Source of the DNA: Mycteria americana
Lineage: Eukaryota > Chordata > Aves > Ciconiiformes > Ciconiidae
Assembly (NCBI RefSeq): GCF_035582795.1
Contig: NC_134367.1
Location: forward strand, 45,287,062-45,351,061
DNA length: 64,000 bases
Reading direction: 5' to 3'
Shown here: positions 13,625-26,400 of the stretch, piece by piece
Numbering within the stretch: position 1 is the first letter of the stretch
How the letters are laid out: every line of letters begins with the position of its first letter
Made by a program: the position numbers and the translations under genes
The notes under the pieces: generated by a model
The model's database searches: none
What the model was told of the DNA's origin: nothing
What the model saw: the letters and a program-made list of their open reading frames with translations, nothing else

Positions 13625-14180
13625 TTGGAAAATAGGATATTAGGAATTATTATAGAAAGAATTGAGAAGAAAAGAAAAAAAAATCTAGTAAATTCCTCCT
13701 GAACACTGCATATGGTTTTGGTCACTTCATCTTGAAAATAACAGGAAAGGGTGCAGAAAAGGATATCAAAGATGACGGAAGATAGGAAATGGTTGCCTAA
13801 GAGCTTTGAAATAGATTCCTGACAAGGAAATACTGACTAAATTAGGACACTTTTGTTGAAAGGACACAACTGAGAGAGAATACAAATGACTATCCTTTAA
13901 GACAGAGTAGGTGAATCAGAAACAATTATTCATTGTATCCCATAATCCAGAATATGGATGGCACTACCTGAAACTGTTAAGCAAATGCTCTGAAGGGAAT
14001 GCATGTTCATATCATGTTGTTAAATTAGGTTCATCTAGTGCTATTGAAGACCATGTTTCAGATGTAGCTTCCAACATGGGTGGTCTTTCAATTGCTGGTA
14101 CCAACAGCTGGGAAGGATCACTTTATGCATGATCTCTGCTTTACACTTTTCATGAAGAAATGCTTCCCAGCTGGGAAATG
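13625..14180 (+). mobile_element. old CR1 LINE remnant, 3' part
   Basis: Reading along the plus strand, the order of phrases follows the 3' end of CR1 retroposons known from reptiles and birds: GGATATTAGGAATTATTATA, TTTTGGTCACTTCATCTTGA, GGAAAGGGTGCAGAAAAGGA, then a 'GACCATGTTTCAGATGTAGC' block and 'ACAGCTGGGAAGGATCAC'. It is heavily diverged and carries no open reverse-transcriptase frame. Edges are approximate. CR1 elements are usually truncated at the 5' end and lack target-site duplications, consistent with this fragment. Confidence 0.65.
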
Positions 14181-17100
14181 TGGGCCTAAAGGAGGAAAGC
14201 AGACTGTTCTGTGCAGAAACAGAGAACCTTAACAGCTGATTTGACAGAGCAGAGGTTAAGTCCTCTCAGATTTCATCAAGAGATGGTGTCCTCCATTTGT
14301 GATACCACTCCTGCCAAAGGAACCGAATGACAAACACACCGGCATCAGGCGCATCAAATAGTCTTTACCACAAATGGGAGACAGACCTGGAAGATCAAGT
14401 CTGGATATAATTCAACATTAACATCATTTCCTGCACTTTGCAGATAGAGGAACTAATCCAGAGGTGATGAACATCCTGTCAGTTTGGGGTCATAGGGCTC
14501 TCATCTACTCTTTCCTACCTACTAAATTTCAGAAAGGATTCACGCTTACAAGCTCAGTCAAATTTAACAGACAGTTCATCACCTGAACGCTCCAGTGAAG
14601 AAAATCCCTCCAGAAGGTGCTACTTAAAAAAAAACAGTGTGTACTGAAGTAATTACGACTTTAGTTGGTGTTGTTTCTGGAAGTTTGCAGGGTGGTATTT
14701 GCTTCTCTGCAGGCAGTTTCAGAGATGTGACCTGAGGATTAATTGAGATAGCTCTGTGAAAAACGCTCGTGGTTCTTCCGTCCACAAGTATTTAAAATAC
14801 GTCCCTCTGCAGATCGTACACACCTCTTGTGTACTGCAGCTATGACTAAATTAATACAATGAATGAAACTGCTGGAGTTGCATAACATTCATCAAAACCT
14901 TCTGCTTTCTCTCACATTTTCCACACAGCATAGCTTACTTTCCTCTGAGTTTAGCAGTCCTGTTGTTTTCCATTTTCAGATTAGCAGTGCAGGCTTCACC
15001 ATGCCATTTCTTTGTAAGAACATTAACCCTAAGATTTTCTGGTTTATCTTCTTAAGATACGTCAGCTATACATTCTTGCATTTCTGAAGGAAACTATATA
15101 AGATGGTTACCTGGGGTAGCAGAGGACTGGACTTAACAACTCAGGAGGTGTTTTCCTGCCCTGTGTTACTGATTTCTATTCCAGTCAGCCTGAAACAACT
15201 TCAGCCTAAAGACCATTATGCTCACACAATACTCTCCTTCCCTTATATTCCTTCTAGCAGTTGAGATTGCTTTCTGAGTGTGACATTTGGCCTCTACAGT
15301 GATGGCAGGATGGCAGCTATGCTGTTCTTCATCCCCTAGATCATCCCCTATTCATCCCCTCTTCTGCCCCTAGAGGCAGAAGAGCTCTATAGAGTAGATC
15401 GTTCACGGTAAAAATGGGTGAAAGATCAGACGTTGGGGTCAATATCTCTGTTCTTGAAGTGAGTGGGACTTCGTTAACCATTGACAACCTTCTCAGTTTG
15501 GGGGGAAGGAGGTGTTCCCCCCATGGTGGCTGGCAGCCAAGCTGATTGCAAAAGCTGGTTCCTGTGTGAGTGCAAGAAAGCTCCGAGGCTTTCGAGAGCA
15601 ATGTTACCAAGTTGAGGGCTGGGAACTGAAGACAGGCACAAGTCCAACAGAGTGCCAATAGAACATGGAAATGCCCTTCAGGATCATTAAAGCTTGGCCC
15701 TGCCTTCGCTCCTCCCTTTTCTCGTGTCTTTCTTGTGCTGGAGGAGGTGGAAAGGCTTCACGTGTCTTGGGGGTCACACATGCCTGGGCAAGGAACCCGC
15801 TGAGTGGGTTCTCCTTGTAAGGACCATACGACAACAGCCGATGCCTGTGACAACAGGCTGAACCTTTCACAGGAGGGACACTGAGGAGGAGCAAGGTGCC
15901 AGGCTGTGCACCAGTGGGCAGGGCTTTTCAGGGGCTTGGCCAGGCTCACCACATACCCCAAATATAGCTGGATTTCATCCACTAAGCTCTCACCAGAACC
16001 CCGCCTGGCTTTAAGGTGTGCTTATTTTATAACTCCTGAAAGTGCTTTTCCAGAGCAATGGTACTCGTTCTGCCTCACCCCCGTCTTCCTGATGTAGAAA
16101 TAAAGTCCAGCTGCAGTTCATTAGGTCCTGGTTAGTATCAGTTTCCATTCTGAAGACCAGTATTACAAAAAAAAGCCATAAAATCTTAATTTTGAGGAAA
16201 AGCAAGCTGGCATTCTTCCTTCTGATTCGCTAAGGTTTTCTCACTTATCCTGGGATTCAAGGAGCTTTTGCAACCCTGCTGCAGGAGCAAACACAAACAC
16301 ACAGCATAAATAGGACAGCTTCAGCCAGCTTTATTCAATTCCTTCAGGTGTTATAATCTTAAGTATTTATAAAACATGTAAGAGAAATTTACAAGAATTC
16401 TTTATGTAAAATAAAAGTAAGATATGTATGTATATGTCATTAAACTTGCCTCTTTAACTAAATATTGACAATAAGACTAAGAGCTATTAAATGAGTACTG
16501 AGCTTAGCTGCATGCGAACTGGACATAGGAATGCATAAACAAATGTCAGATGCATCACTAGTGTCATGGCAATTTTTTCTCCTTCTCCCTGAACTCCCTG
16601 GATACTATGAAGGCCACATAAGCTTTAAAAAACTTCCCATTTTATTGTCCGTCACAGGCTTGACAACCTCACTCGAAATAAAACCGTTGAAGTGGTATGC
16701 TTCTCTTAGTTGAAAAAGAAAAAAAGATTTTCTATATTAGCAGGACTTTCACACCACCAGATTTACACTACCAGTTGTCATTTATAACTTCCCTGCTTCC
16801 TTAGCCTAATTTAAAACATTGCTTTTGAAGGCTGCACAGAGGTAATAGATTGACAGCAGCTTATTAATTGGCATAATGCAAAAGAAATCCAAGGCTGGAA
16901 ACAGTGGAAATGAGATGGAAATGCTGCAAGAACACAAAATTTGTGTACATGAAACCACTGATTTCCTGAGGCTCCTTGCACCTTGCTGTCATTACCTTTT
17001 ATGTGCCTTGGCATGTCTGCAACCACCACTACCAGCACATAAAAATACTCATGTATATTTAATAGAAGAAAAATGTGCTAAAGTCTGAGTGCTTTATGTA

Positions 17101-18630
17101 AAAAAATTACATTCAAACCTTATCTTGAAACTCATGACTGCAAAGAATCACTTCTTGTAGAAATGGTGTCTGAAATATGACCGTAAGATTACAAGGTTCT
17201 CCAGCCACATGTACAATTATATTCTGCCTTCCTCTAGGTATGTTTTCCTATTCAAAGTGATCTCATTGCTTTGTTATCTTGTGAGGGAGTAGGGAAAACT
17301 GATTGTAAATGCACACATATACATATACCCACACACAGGCTTATCACTTGTCTATATATATCCTTGTTATTCTCTGGTTTTGTCCCATTTCTAGTACAGC
17401 TGTCATACTTCATTACTTCTTAAATTCAAAATAAAATAAATTATTATTCCTTTGCTCTGGTCTGCATATTTGTTTATTTGTTTGCATTTATTCTATGTGC
17501 ATGTATGATTCTATGTTATTATTATTTGCTATTTTATTTAAATTTCTTCATTATTATGCATCTCTGTTTTTACTTAAGACAGAAAAATGGGAGGGGAGGG
17601 GGTTCTGAATATGCTATTACCTTGTTCCCAGCATATGCAGTAACTTCTTGTTGTGTTTTTAAATTCCTCACTAGATTTGCTTTGTCCAGTGCAGGAAAGC
17701 CACTCTTATATACAGCAGACTCAGGTGTGGATTCCTCACAACTATTTATGATGTGCTTGCAGTAAGATTTATACCATTCTCTGGAGGCGTCTGTCTTTCT
17801 ATGCTGATTAAATTGGCAGGCTGTGTGACTAAGCTTCTAATTTAGGCATCTTGAGGCTGGTTTTAGGCACAGACTGTTCTCTAGGGTCCTGGCATATCTG
17901 GCATCGTTAAGAAAAGCACCTCCCTTCTTACCAAAAACCTTCACCAACACCACACGGTCAGAAAGTGACAAGTTATTTCGTCCTTAGCCAGGAGACTGCA
18001 AAATTCAGCGCTGCCTGCCCTTCCTGAGAAGACCTTGGTCACTTTGAGTAGACATCTCAAAGCGGCTGCCTGTGATTTTCTAAGTCCCAGATCGGCATCT
18101 CCACACACGGCTTGAGTTCAGCCGATGAGACTCTGCATACGTGAAGAGTGAACCTGTTACAAAGCCCACCACGTAACACAAGGCTCCCCTTCAGGCGTTA
18201 TGAGTCAAGAGGATGTTATTGCTAGCACTGCCAGGAGCTATTCCGTGTTCTTCTTCACTTCTTTTATCCCAGAGCTTAGTAGTAAGAGCCATCCATCATT
18301 TTTTTTCAGTTTATTCCTCATAACTGAAATTTGTCATGGATTTTCATCCTGAATTTCTTAGATGATTGTCAAATATTGCAGAACTTTATAACTCAGATAG
18401 GGATGGAGAATTTTTAATCTTTTTCTGTTTCAAACATGAAAAGAAAAACATTTCTGACCCCTTGCTTCTTAACCATTAATTCCTTTCACAATATACCAGG
18501 GTACATTCAAAAAACCACAAATTTTCACTTTCAGAGGAAAAGCCTGAAATATCTTTCGTTATGTATTTTTCACATTGCTCTCTCCTCATGTCTGTCTAAA
18601 AAAAGACAATATAGTTAGCTGAAGCACTGG
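14181..18630. other. intergenic DNA, nothing identified
   Basis: Mixed-composition noncoding DNA. The slightly GC-richer patch at 15.3-16.1 kb has overlapping short frames on both strands but no domain I recognise. A CA/TA-rich microsatellite-like patch lies near 17310-17360. Confidence 0.5.
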
Positions 18631-18700
18631 TTTCAGTATCCCGAGATACTGAAAGACGAAGAGAATAGACGAAGAAGAAAGACGAAGAAAATACGGAAGT
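18631..18700. repeat. 10-bp hairpin followed by purine-rich repeats
   Basis: TTTCAGTATC at 18631-18640 pairs exactly with GATACTGAAA at 18645-18654 around the loop CCGA. An almost pure purine tract follows directly, with AGACGAAGA-type units repeated about three times up to about 18700. Confidence 0.8.
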
Positions 18701-21082
18701 AGAAGAATCTTTGGTCCGTAAGTGATATCCCTAACGTATTTTGTGCTATTCAAATATTTATACTATACATGCATTTGCAATTGCTAAACATCTGTCGGGG
18801 CAACTCCTCCGTTTTTCTTTTTACAGCTTGTTTGGCAGAGTCTCTGGATTCTAAGAGGAATGACCTGCTGGCCTGGAAATCTTCTACTGCATGTATTTGC
18901 AACAATCATTTCCTTAGCTTTTTTCCCCCCTTTTTTTACCTATTTCTCAAGTTTCTATTCCCCTCTTTGCTCATCTTCAAAAGATCTATATGAACAACAG
19001 TCCAGCATTATAGTTACTGCCAGTTGCCCTGGGCTGTGCTGGTCAGTCATTGCCTTAATGGCATGATGATCTGTTGGAAGTGATACAGCTTAGCCCACGT
19101 GTTGGACAATCTGCATATTGACTTCAAGGTCAGGTAGTGGGAGGACAGTCAGAGGCAGGATCGGGTAGGTACCATGGCACTCACGTGTACCTCAAAAAGT
19201 CTTCAGAAAATAGTGAGGCTTGAGATATTTGCATCTGTTTGAGTGGGAAGGTTCCCCAAGACATCAGTGACCTCTACTATTAATTCTGGGGACTTGCATG
19301 TATTATAAGTGAAAATTAGGTCAATATTTGTTTCTGTTCTGATTTTGATTTTTAACAGTATGAATCCAGGCGATAAGATGTCCTTTGGAGGGGAAGGCAA
19401 TATTTTCCTTCTAAGTGGCTCTCTTCAGTACGTCTTTGCTCAGCGTGTGTGGCGGGGTTTTGCTGTAGCTATCGCAGTGTAAGAAACGAGCAGAGAAAGC
19501 TCAAATTAACATCAGTCAGATCAGCCTGGTCTGCTTCAGCTCATTTTTAGAGGTCCACAGAAATGAGGGCCTCAGGAAAACTAAATATGTGGATTTCTCT
19601 GACACGAAGAACAGTTGCAAACCGTAACAAATATAATAAGAAAAGAAATGCCTCACGTGGTGCATCCGAATGAATCACACACAACACTACACGGACAGCA
19701 TGTTCATAGCCATGAAAGGCATTCTTCTTAATACAGCCCCTTGCTGACTCCTTTAAACACTGGTATTATTTCTGCAACTCAAAGCTACAAAAAACTAGCA
19801 CAAACTGAAAACTGCTGTATCATTCTCCTCCCCCACCGAAGCTTAAAGTTCTCTAAATTTGGATAATCTTTAGATTTACACTATGTTAGATTACAGGATA
19901 TTTTGAAAACTAAAGCCTTAGGAGAAAACCAATGGCTGTGAAGGCTAAAAAAGCCTTGAAATAATAAACCCAGCTCCTGCTGGAACACAGAGATTCAGCA
20001 CTGCAACTGTGCGAAAGCAAATCAAATAATCAGTTTGGATTGCCAGCAGATCAGGACTCCCCAGCGGCTGCCTTTTCAGTTTCTCAATGGAGACCAACAG
20101 ATGGAAAAAAGCTGAAGAGAGCAGGCTTGCTTTCTCTGCCTGCTGAATAATTTCTTTCTTACGCCTTTTTGTCTATCTGTAGCTTATAGCTCTATTTACC
20201 CAAAATGATTAGAGCTTTCTGTGAAACAGAAGCTTGGAGGAACAACAGAAGGTCATGTATATTCTTGCTGATACAGCCACCTGTTGTCTTGCCACATACC
20301 CCATTTATTTACTACTGACTCACTCAACCTTTCTCCCTAAGCCCAGCGACGCCAAATGGGACCTAGATTTCTTCTTTTCAGTTTTACTGTAGCAAGTTAA
20401 CTAAATGCAAAAAGCTGTCTGTCCAATTTTGTAACCTTTCCGTAGTGAAATCTGTCCTATCTTAACCAAAAATCTTCGTGATCTTACCTCCAGCCACCTG
20501 CACACGCCATACAAGAGACATGATGGTGGCACAGGTTTCCAGACATAGGAAATATTTTTGAGTCAAGTGCACAGCCAGAAAGGCATGAGAGAGGGAGCAA
20601 GGCAGGTTATTTACAATTGCTGAAGATGCTTCACGATGGCTAATCATCTAAGCCCTTCATTTATTTTCTGAAGCAACTTGGCTCTGCTAGAGATTAATTT
20701 TCTCCACAGGACTTTTGGCAATGTTGTTAAAGCCTGCTGAGACGCTCTGGACTGCCAAAATCCACACTAGCAAGGATCTCCAATATACTGACATTTCTAG
20801 GTCAAGCTGGTTCTGAGATAAGATTTTTATAGAAAATATCACAAGGCATTTTAAAAAATGCAACACCTAGGGTTTTTTAGAGTCCCTTGTCTGCAAAATA
20901 GACACCGTCCAATTATGTTGAAAATTTTCCAGAAAAATGTACCTCTGGCTACAACTCCTCTCTACCTGCCAATTTCAGATGGAAAAGACTTTAAAAAAAA
21001 AAAGGCAGTCATTTGTTGATTCACATTTTATCTTTGGACTTACAGTACAGTATCTGTAATTTCACCTGCTCTCATTTTGCAG
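18701..21082. other. intergenic DNA, nothing identified
   Basis: No recognisable gene or repeat family. Short chance frames only. Confidence 0.5.
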
Positions 21083-21125
21083 GAAGGTGAGGAGCAGAAA
21101 AAAAGTACGAAAGACTGGGTTGGAG
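21083..21125 (+). other. candidate exon A of an undescribed transcript
   Basis: A long pyrimidine tract ending CTCATTTTGCAG precedes the 43-base segment, and a textbook donor GTAAGT follows at 21126-21131. Two of three frames are open; one would read EGEEQKKSTKDWVG, which I do not recognise. The pairing of a strong acceptor and a strong donor 43 bases apart is the reason for the call. There is no expression evidence. Confidence 0.25.
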
Positions 21126-21657
21126 GTAAGTTGAAGGAGGCCATGGGCACATGGCTCTGACTTTCCGGAGAGCCCAGGGAAAACGCAAATAACTAGGTTG
21201 GTGGTCTTTTGCCACAGTCACTGTCTCCTGCTTCTCAGAGAGGCTGGATGAACTGAGGCATATATTTCAAAGATTTTCCCAATTGCTTTCAAACTCTAAT
21301 TGACTAATCCTTCAGACAGGTCATCTCTCTAGTGGACTTCTTCCATGAAGAAGCCATGTTTATTTTCATTTCCAATCACAAAGGTGGTGTTTTAGTGTTT
21401 TTAAATGTTTGTGGGAGGATACAGCCTTTAAGTTGCCAATCTTCTTTTGTTACTGCTATCTTTTGGTGTCTACTGAAACCACTTAGCTGCCTGACCTGAA
21501 AGAGCAACTGGGCAAGCACCATTTGTTTGAGGTAAACCCCATTAATAATACTTGCACTGGGAAGAATTAGGCTGGCTTTAGTCAGCATCAGCATTTTATT
21601 TCAGAAACTCTGTTACACGATCTGTCAGATTATATTAACTATTTGAAGTTTTTTTAG

Positions 21658-21835
21658 GAAGAAGCACTCAAATTAGACTTATAAATATTGCAAAGCATTG
21701 AGATATGCTAGAGAGAAACCCAGAAAAAAGGACCCCACTGAGAAGAGGGCCAGGAGAGCTCAGATGTGGCATGTTTTATGGGCTGGTGGTAGCCATGTGC
21801 CCACCCAGCCCATGCACAGCTCTAGCGTAGCCAAG
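21658..21835 (+). other. candidate exon B of an undescribed transcript
   Basis: The acceptor-like AGTTTTTTTAG ends at 21657, and the donor context CCAAG|GTAAGT lies at 21831-21841. All three frames contain stops early in this 178-base segment, so if it is joined to candidate exon A the transcript is most likely noncoding, or translation begins further downstream. Confidence 0.22.
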
Positions 21836-22434
21836 GTAAGTTCTGGATGGCATTTAAACCCAACATTTCAAACAAAGGGGAGCCTTCAGCACCCAAATGG
21901 CTTGAGCTGGCTCCAGTAAGATTCATGCTTTCACACATGCGTGGTCCCAGCTCCCTGCTACTTGAGGAGAGCCACAGAGTAACACTCATTTATTTTCCAG
22001 TACTATACTAGTTGCCAACAAGGAACCCATCAAGAACACATTTTTTTCTGCTCAGAAAGTGTCTGGACAGCTGTATGAGGTCACGTCTGAGATAAATCCA
22101 GGTAGGGCACACCAGGACAGAGCGATAAAGGAGATTTAAGTTGTAAAAAAATCAATAATTCCTGTCTCAATGGCTAGGACTACATTTCCCATTCTGAGGT
22201 TGCACACTGTATCTGCCATCCCGATGAAATCTCTATGAGAAGTCTCTGACTGGAAATCTACTTTTCTCAGTTACAAGATCCCTTTAAAATTCTTACTGGA
22301 GAGCCAAGTTTTGGTCACTGCAGCCCCTCTGGACACCAGCAAAGCTCCCTCCCGCCAACCAGACCTGGAATTCATAAAAGGCACCCAGCAAGGAGATGAT
22401 ATTTAGGAGCTTATTTCCACCAGCCCTCTCGCAG

Positions 22435-22740
22435 ATTTCTGCTGTGGCCCAGACTGTAGGTCCTGAAAGGACATTTCTGTGGGCATATGTAGAAGGCAGG
22501 GAGCAAAAAGGTGAAGAAGCTGGCTCTGCCTCGGGGGTGCCACTGTCTGTGATAACAGCCAGTATCACTTTTGTGAGCAAGGACAAGAGAGTAACCTTGC
22601 CCTTGGGTGATATGAAGGACCCTCATGGGATATTGGCCCTACAGGGTGCCCTGTGCCCGTGGGCTGGTTCTGTGGTGGCCCATGTAATGTTCAGGGCATC
22701 CAGGCATCCAGGACGTTAGGGAAAATCCACCAGACTGCAG
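22435..22740 (+). other. candidate exon C of an undescribed transcript
   Basis: The pyrimidine-rich CACCAGCCCTCTCGCAG ends at 22434, and a donor CTGCAG|GTAAGC lies at 22735-22746. A plus-strand frame is open through most of the 306 bases and stops 21 bases before the donor. GC content is visibly higher than in the flanks. No domain is recognised. Confidence 0.25.
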
Positions 22741-22895
22741 GTAAGCATCCAAATGCATGTTAAATTCATGTTCCACACTGAGGAGCTGACACCCGGGCGG
22801 AGAGCCTGTGGAGCCTGCATTATGATTACAGGAAACTAGGAAAAAAGGACAGGGAAGTATGTGGCACTTACAACATCACAAGCTGATAGCCTGGC

Positions 22896-23121
22896 TTTAT
22901 TGGTGTTCGTCTGCTGGGGGGAAGAGGTGGTTAGTCTGGCACCGCGAAGATGGGAGTCTCATGTTTGGCCAAGGGATGTCAGTGCTCATAAGCAAGCTGA
23001 TCCCGATGTTCCCGCAGCTCCTGCGGTAGCACTGCCATAGCAGCTCTTTCTGCTTGCACAATTGAGGCACCCACCCGCCAGAGGAGACTGGTCTATACTG
23101 GTATCTGTGGTCCTTGCTCAT
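22896..23121 (-). other. candidate terminal exon with 74-codon ORF and poly(A) signal
   Basis: On the minus strand an AG acceptor (GTTTCTGTAG) abuts an ATG at 23121 that opens a 74-codon frame. Its stop codon overlaps an AATAAA (22901-22896), which is followed by a GT-rich stretch (TTGTGATGTTGTAAGT) as expected of a poly(A) site. The predicted peptide has four cysteines (residues 22, 31, 36 and 61), several tryptophans and no signal peptide. It resembles no family I can name. It overlaps, on the opposite strand, the gap between plus-strand candidate exons C and D. It may be a last exon, a retrocopy or chance. Confidence 0.22.
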
Positions 23122-23165
23122 CTACAGAAACTTTGTTTGAAAACGACTCTTTTCCTTACTCTCAG

Positions 23166-23403
23166 GGGATAGATGCTGAGCTCCAGACAATGAGGGCGGG
23201 CTCCTGGAAGTTTGAATGGATGCCCCAAGGACGGCCACAGCCTTTTTGCCTTGTAGCTGGGTACCAGCCCCCTGAACAGTGTGTCAAAGACGAGAGGATT
23301 TTGCAACCCTTGCCAGCAAGAGTAGGCAGAGTTGATACAAGAGGTGTCGGAGAGGTGATGCAGACAAGCTGGGGGAGAAGTGTGGGCAGAGAAACCAATA
23401 TTG
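23166..23403 (+). other. candidate exon D of an undescribed transcript
   Basis: The acceptor CTTTTCCTTACTCTCAG ends at 23165, and the donor ATTG|GTGAGA lies at 23400-23409. One frame is open across the entire 238 bases and closes 11 bases after the donor, a pattern expected of a coding exon. The encoded segment is not recognised. Confidence 0.25.
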
Positions 23404-26400
23404 GTGAGACATGAAAAGCCAGTGAAACAGCGAGATGGAATTTACTTCTGCCAAGTTTTGCACTCAACTGAAGCAAGCTGGAGATGAATGGCTGTGTCTA
23501 AAGCCAGTGGAGACCAGAGCAAAAGCCAGGCAACCCGTAGTGCCCCCTTCAATGAAAGAAGGCCTTTTAAGGTTTATGTCTAATCCCACTGCTAGAATAG
23601 CAAAGCACTCAAGCTTCCCAGAAGCAAGGGAAAGGAAATTGAAGAATTCAAGCTGTAGTGTAATGAAATGCGCTTTCCACCCACTTAGATTTAAGATTGT
23701 GATTCAGTACTGCATTTATGCAGTTTCTGGGATGGAAGGGCATTGCGGTGCATCTAAATCAGATTTCTGAGCCAGTGGTAGCAGATGGACCTCAAGAGAA
23801 AAAACACAGTCAGATGATAGCTAAAATAAGCAGATATTTTTCACCGCCTCTATTTCAGTGATGGTGTCACCCTCTGTCATTGCCAATTCTAACAAGACTA
23901 GTAACCTCTCTAAAAAACGCGACACATGGAAGATAAAAATATCAAGAGCAGAGGTTAGCTAATTTTGTAGCTTTGCAGTTTTTGCACAATTTGCCTCACC
24001 TGTATCATCTGTCTGACACTTTGACACAGAGTGTATACAGAGACTGTACTGGCAATCCAGGAAATCAACCATTAAAGGCTATCTCATTAATATTATCGTA
24101 AAAGATTGCATTAATAGACATCATTAAAAATTGATGGCAGCCATACTTAATAATGTACTCAATTTTAAGGAAAAACTATAACAGACTGAGAATTTGTAGA
24201 TTTATTTTATCTTAATTTGCTTTATTCAAAGACAACTCTATAATAAAATAAGCAAATGAGGCATCGGGAAATCTTTTATGCATAACAATCTTAACAGAGA
24301 AAAGTTTCATTCGCTTTAAAAGTTTCTCAGCCTTCCTGCAAATTTTGCTTAATGTTTCCCTATCAAAGCAGCATTTGCTTTTCTCATTCCTGCATTGGGA
24401 AGTTCTGCACTCTCACTTGCTATTAAAAAAAACCCAAAACCACAAAAAATCACCAACTTTCAGGACAGCATGACTGCTTCTTACTTGATTGGGATGCTGG
24501 TGACAATCCAGTGTTCACCCAAAGTATGCAGTTTAATCTGAGGGAGATAAATCACTCCAGCATAATGCCAACATTGCCTGTGGTTTCAAGCAGAGGAATA
24601 CCTAGTCCTTTCCAGTCTAGCCTAGGTGGTGATATTAATAGGAAGTAAATTTGGAGTTGCATGTAAAGCAGAAAAGTTCAGTTATCAAGAAGCAAACAAG
24701 AATAGCTTATAAGTTAGGAAGAGAGATGCACTGATTTAACATTTTTTTGTTTCTGAAATTTCCAGTTACAGAAATTGTCATAGTCAAATACATCATTACC
24801 ATTTTATTCAATGCTTAAGATAAAATGTGGCAAAAAGCATCCATCTGTTCATCTTTAGCACCCACCCAGACAGAATCTATAGTGCCAATTTCTGCTCAGA
24901 AGTACACTGAGGTAAACCAGTAACTACTTTGACAGTAATGTATTCACTCCAGGTTTAATATAGAATAAAATTTGTTTCCTGTTTGGCAGTTCTCAGAAAC
25001 ACTAGAAAATCTCCCTGGAGCCCTACCTATATTTCTTCTGAAAAAATCTCCCAGGAGGTCTACCTAATACTTCTGAAAAAAAATAGTGCTCCTTATCTAC
25101 AGTAGTGTTTAAGTCATTGTTTGGCAGATAAGTGTAAACACTCTGTCCCCTGTTTAACTGCTGGGCAAACTGCTTTAAGGTATCATAATTTAGAAAAGCA
25201 TCATACAATGCCACAGTCTATTGAATATGTAGGAAAAAAATTACAGACTTTCTTTAATATCTGGTTCTCTAATTAGAAAATATAACATCTGTAGGATATT
25301 ATAGGAAGTTTTGAATGTTTTTTCTTCAAATATCCAGTTTCACCCTACATGAAGCAAAGCTACACAGGGTTAAGCTTACATCAGTCTTGTGAACCTGCAT
25401 ATTACCAGTGTCCTCATGGCACGCTGACTGAATATTTTCCCTGAAGTGCAAACCTTGACAGATTTTCTAAAAGCCCTTCTTCTTCACTTCAAATCAATCC
25501 ACCTTGTGTCTCAACTGGCTTCATAAGCACATGAAACCCCACATTAGACTTGCACTACCTATCAGATTTTATCAAGAAGAAATGCTTAAGAAAACTTCAC
25601 CCATCTTCTGAGAATATCTGGAGTGAGCTTGCTACACTCCTCCATACTGGCAGCTAGTGCTTTGATTCACAGAGTTCCCAACAAGTGTTGACATTAGGAT
25701 AAATTTGCCTGGACAATTTGAAAGAATGGAGGTCTTTCCCTGCACAAAGCCGAAAGACAAAATTTTGCCTGCCCACCTCCACTTTTTTTTTTTCAAAATT
25801 CTGTAAAGCCCCTTTATTCCCATCTCAAAGATGGTCCAGCACCTTCTGAGTAAGGTAACATGCAGCTCTGTTCTCAATTTGAACAGAAGTTGTTAACTAA
25901 AGGCAAGGAATGATATTACAACACAGTGAAAGATAAAAAATTTTAGTCCAAACTCTTCCCTCCCTCATTTATACTTTTCCACAAGAATTCAAAAGGCAAG
26001 ATGTCAAATGATGATGTGCTGCCTAAGTGGCAGGGTGTGGAAAGCTCTGCACCTCTTACGCTAAACGGAGACCGCAAATGCCATGATGTCGAGAGACCTC
26101 ATGGTACGGCTAAAGAATCTGTGATCATTCGCGCTCTCCAGGCAAAGCCTGTGATAAGTATGTTACTCAGTAGAAACATATTAAAGGGTAGTAACAGTAT
26201 GAGTTGATTCTGTTGCCCACATCAAGTTCTGAGAAAAACCCTAGGAAAACTCCATTTGAGGATTTTCCTGATAAGAGTAGTTGGATCTTACTATCAATTT
26301 CTGAGAACATTAGTGGTTGCTGAAGGCCCTCCTAATCTTGGACTTCGACACCTCTAATCTAAATAATTAGAATTATAGATTTGAATGCATACTGATCAGA

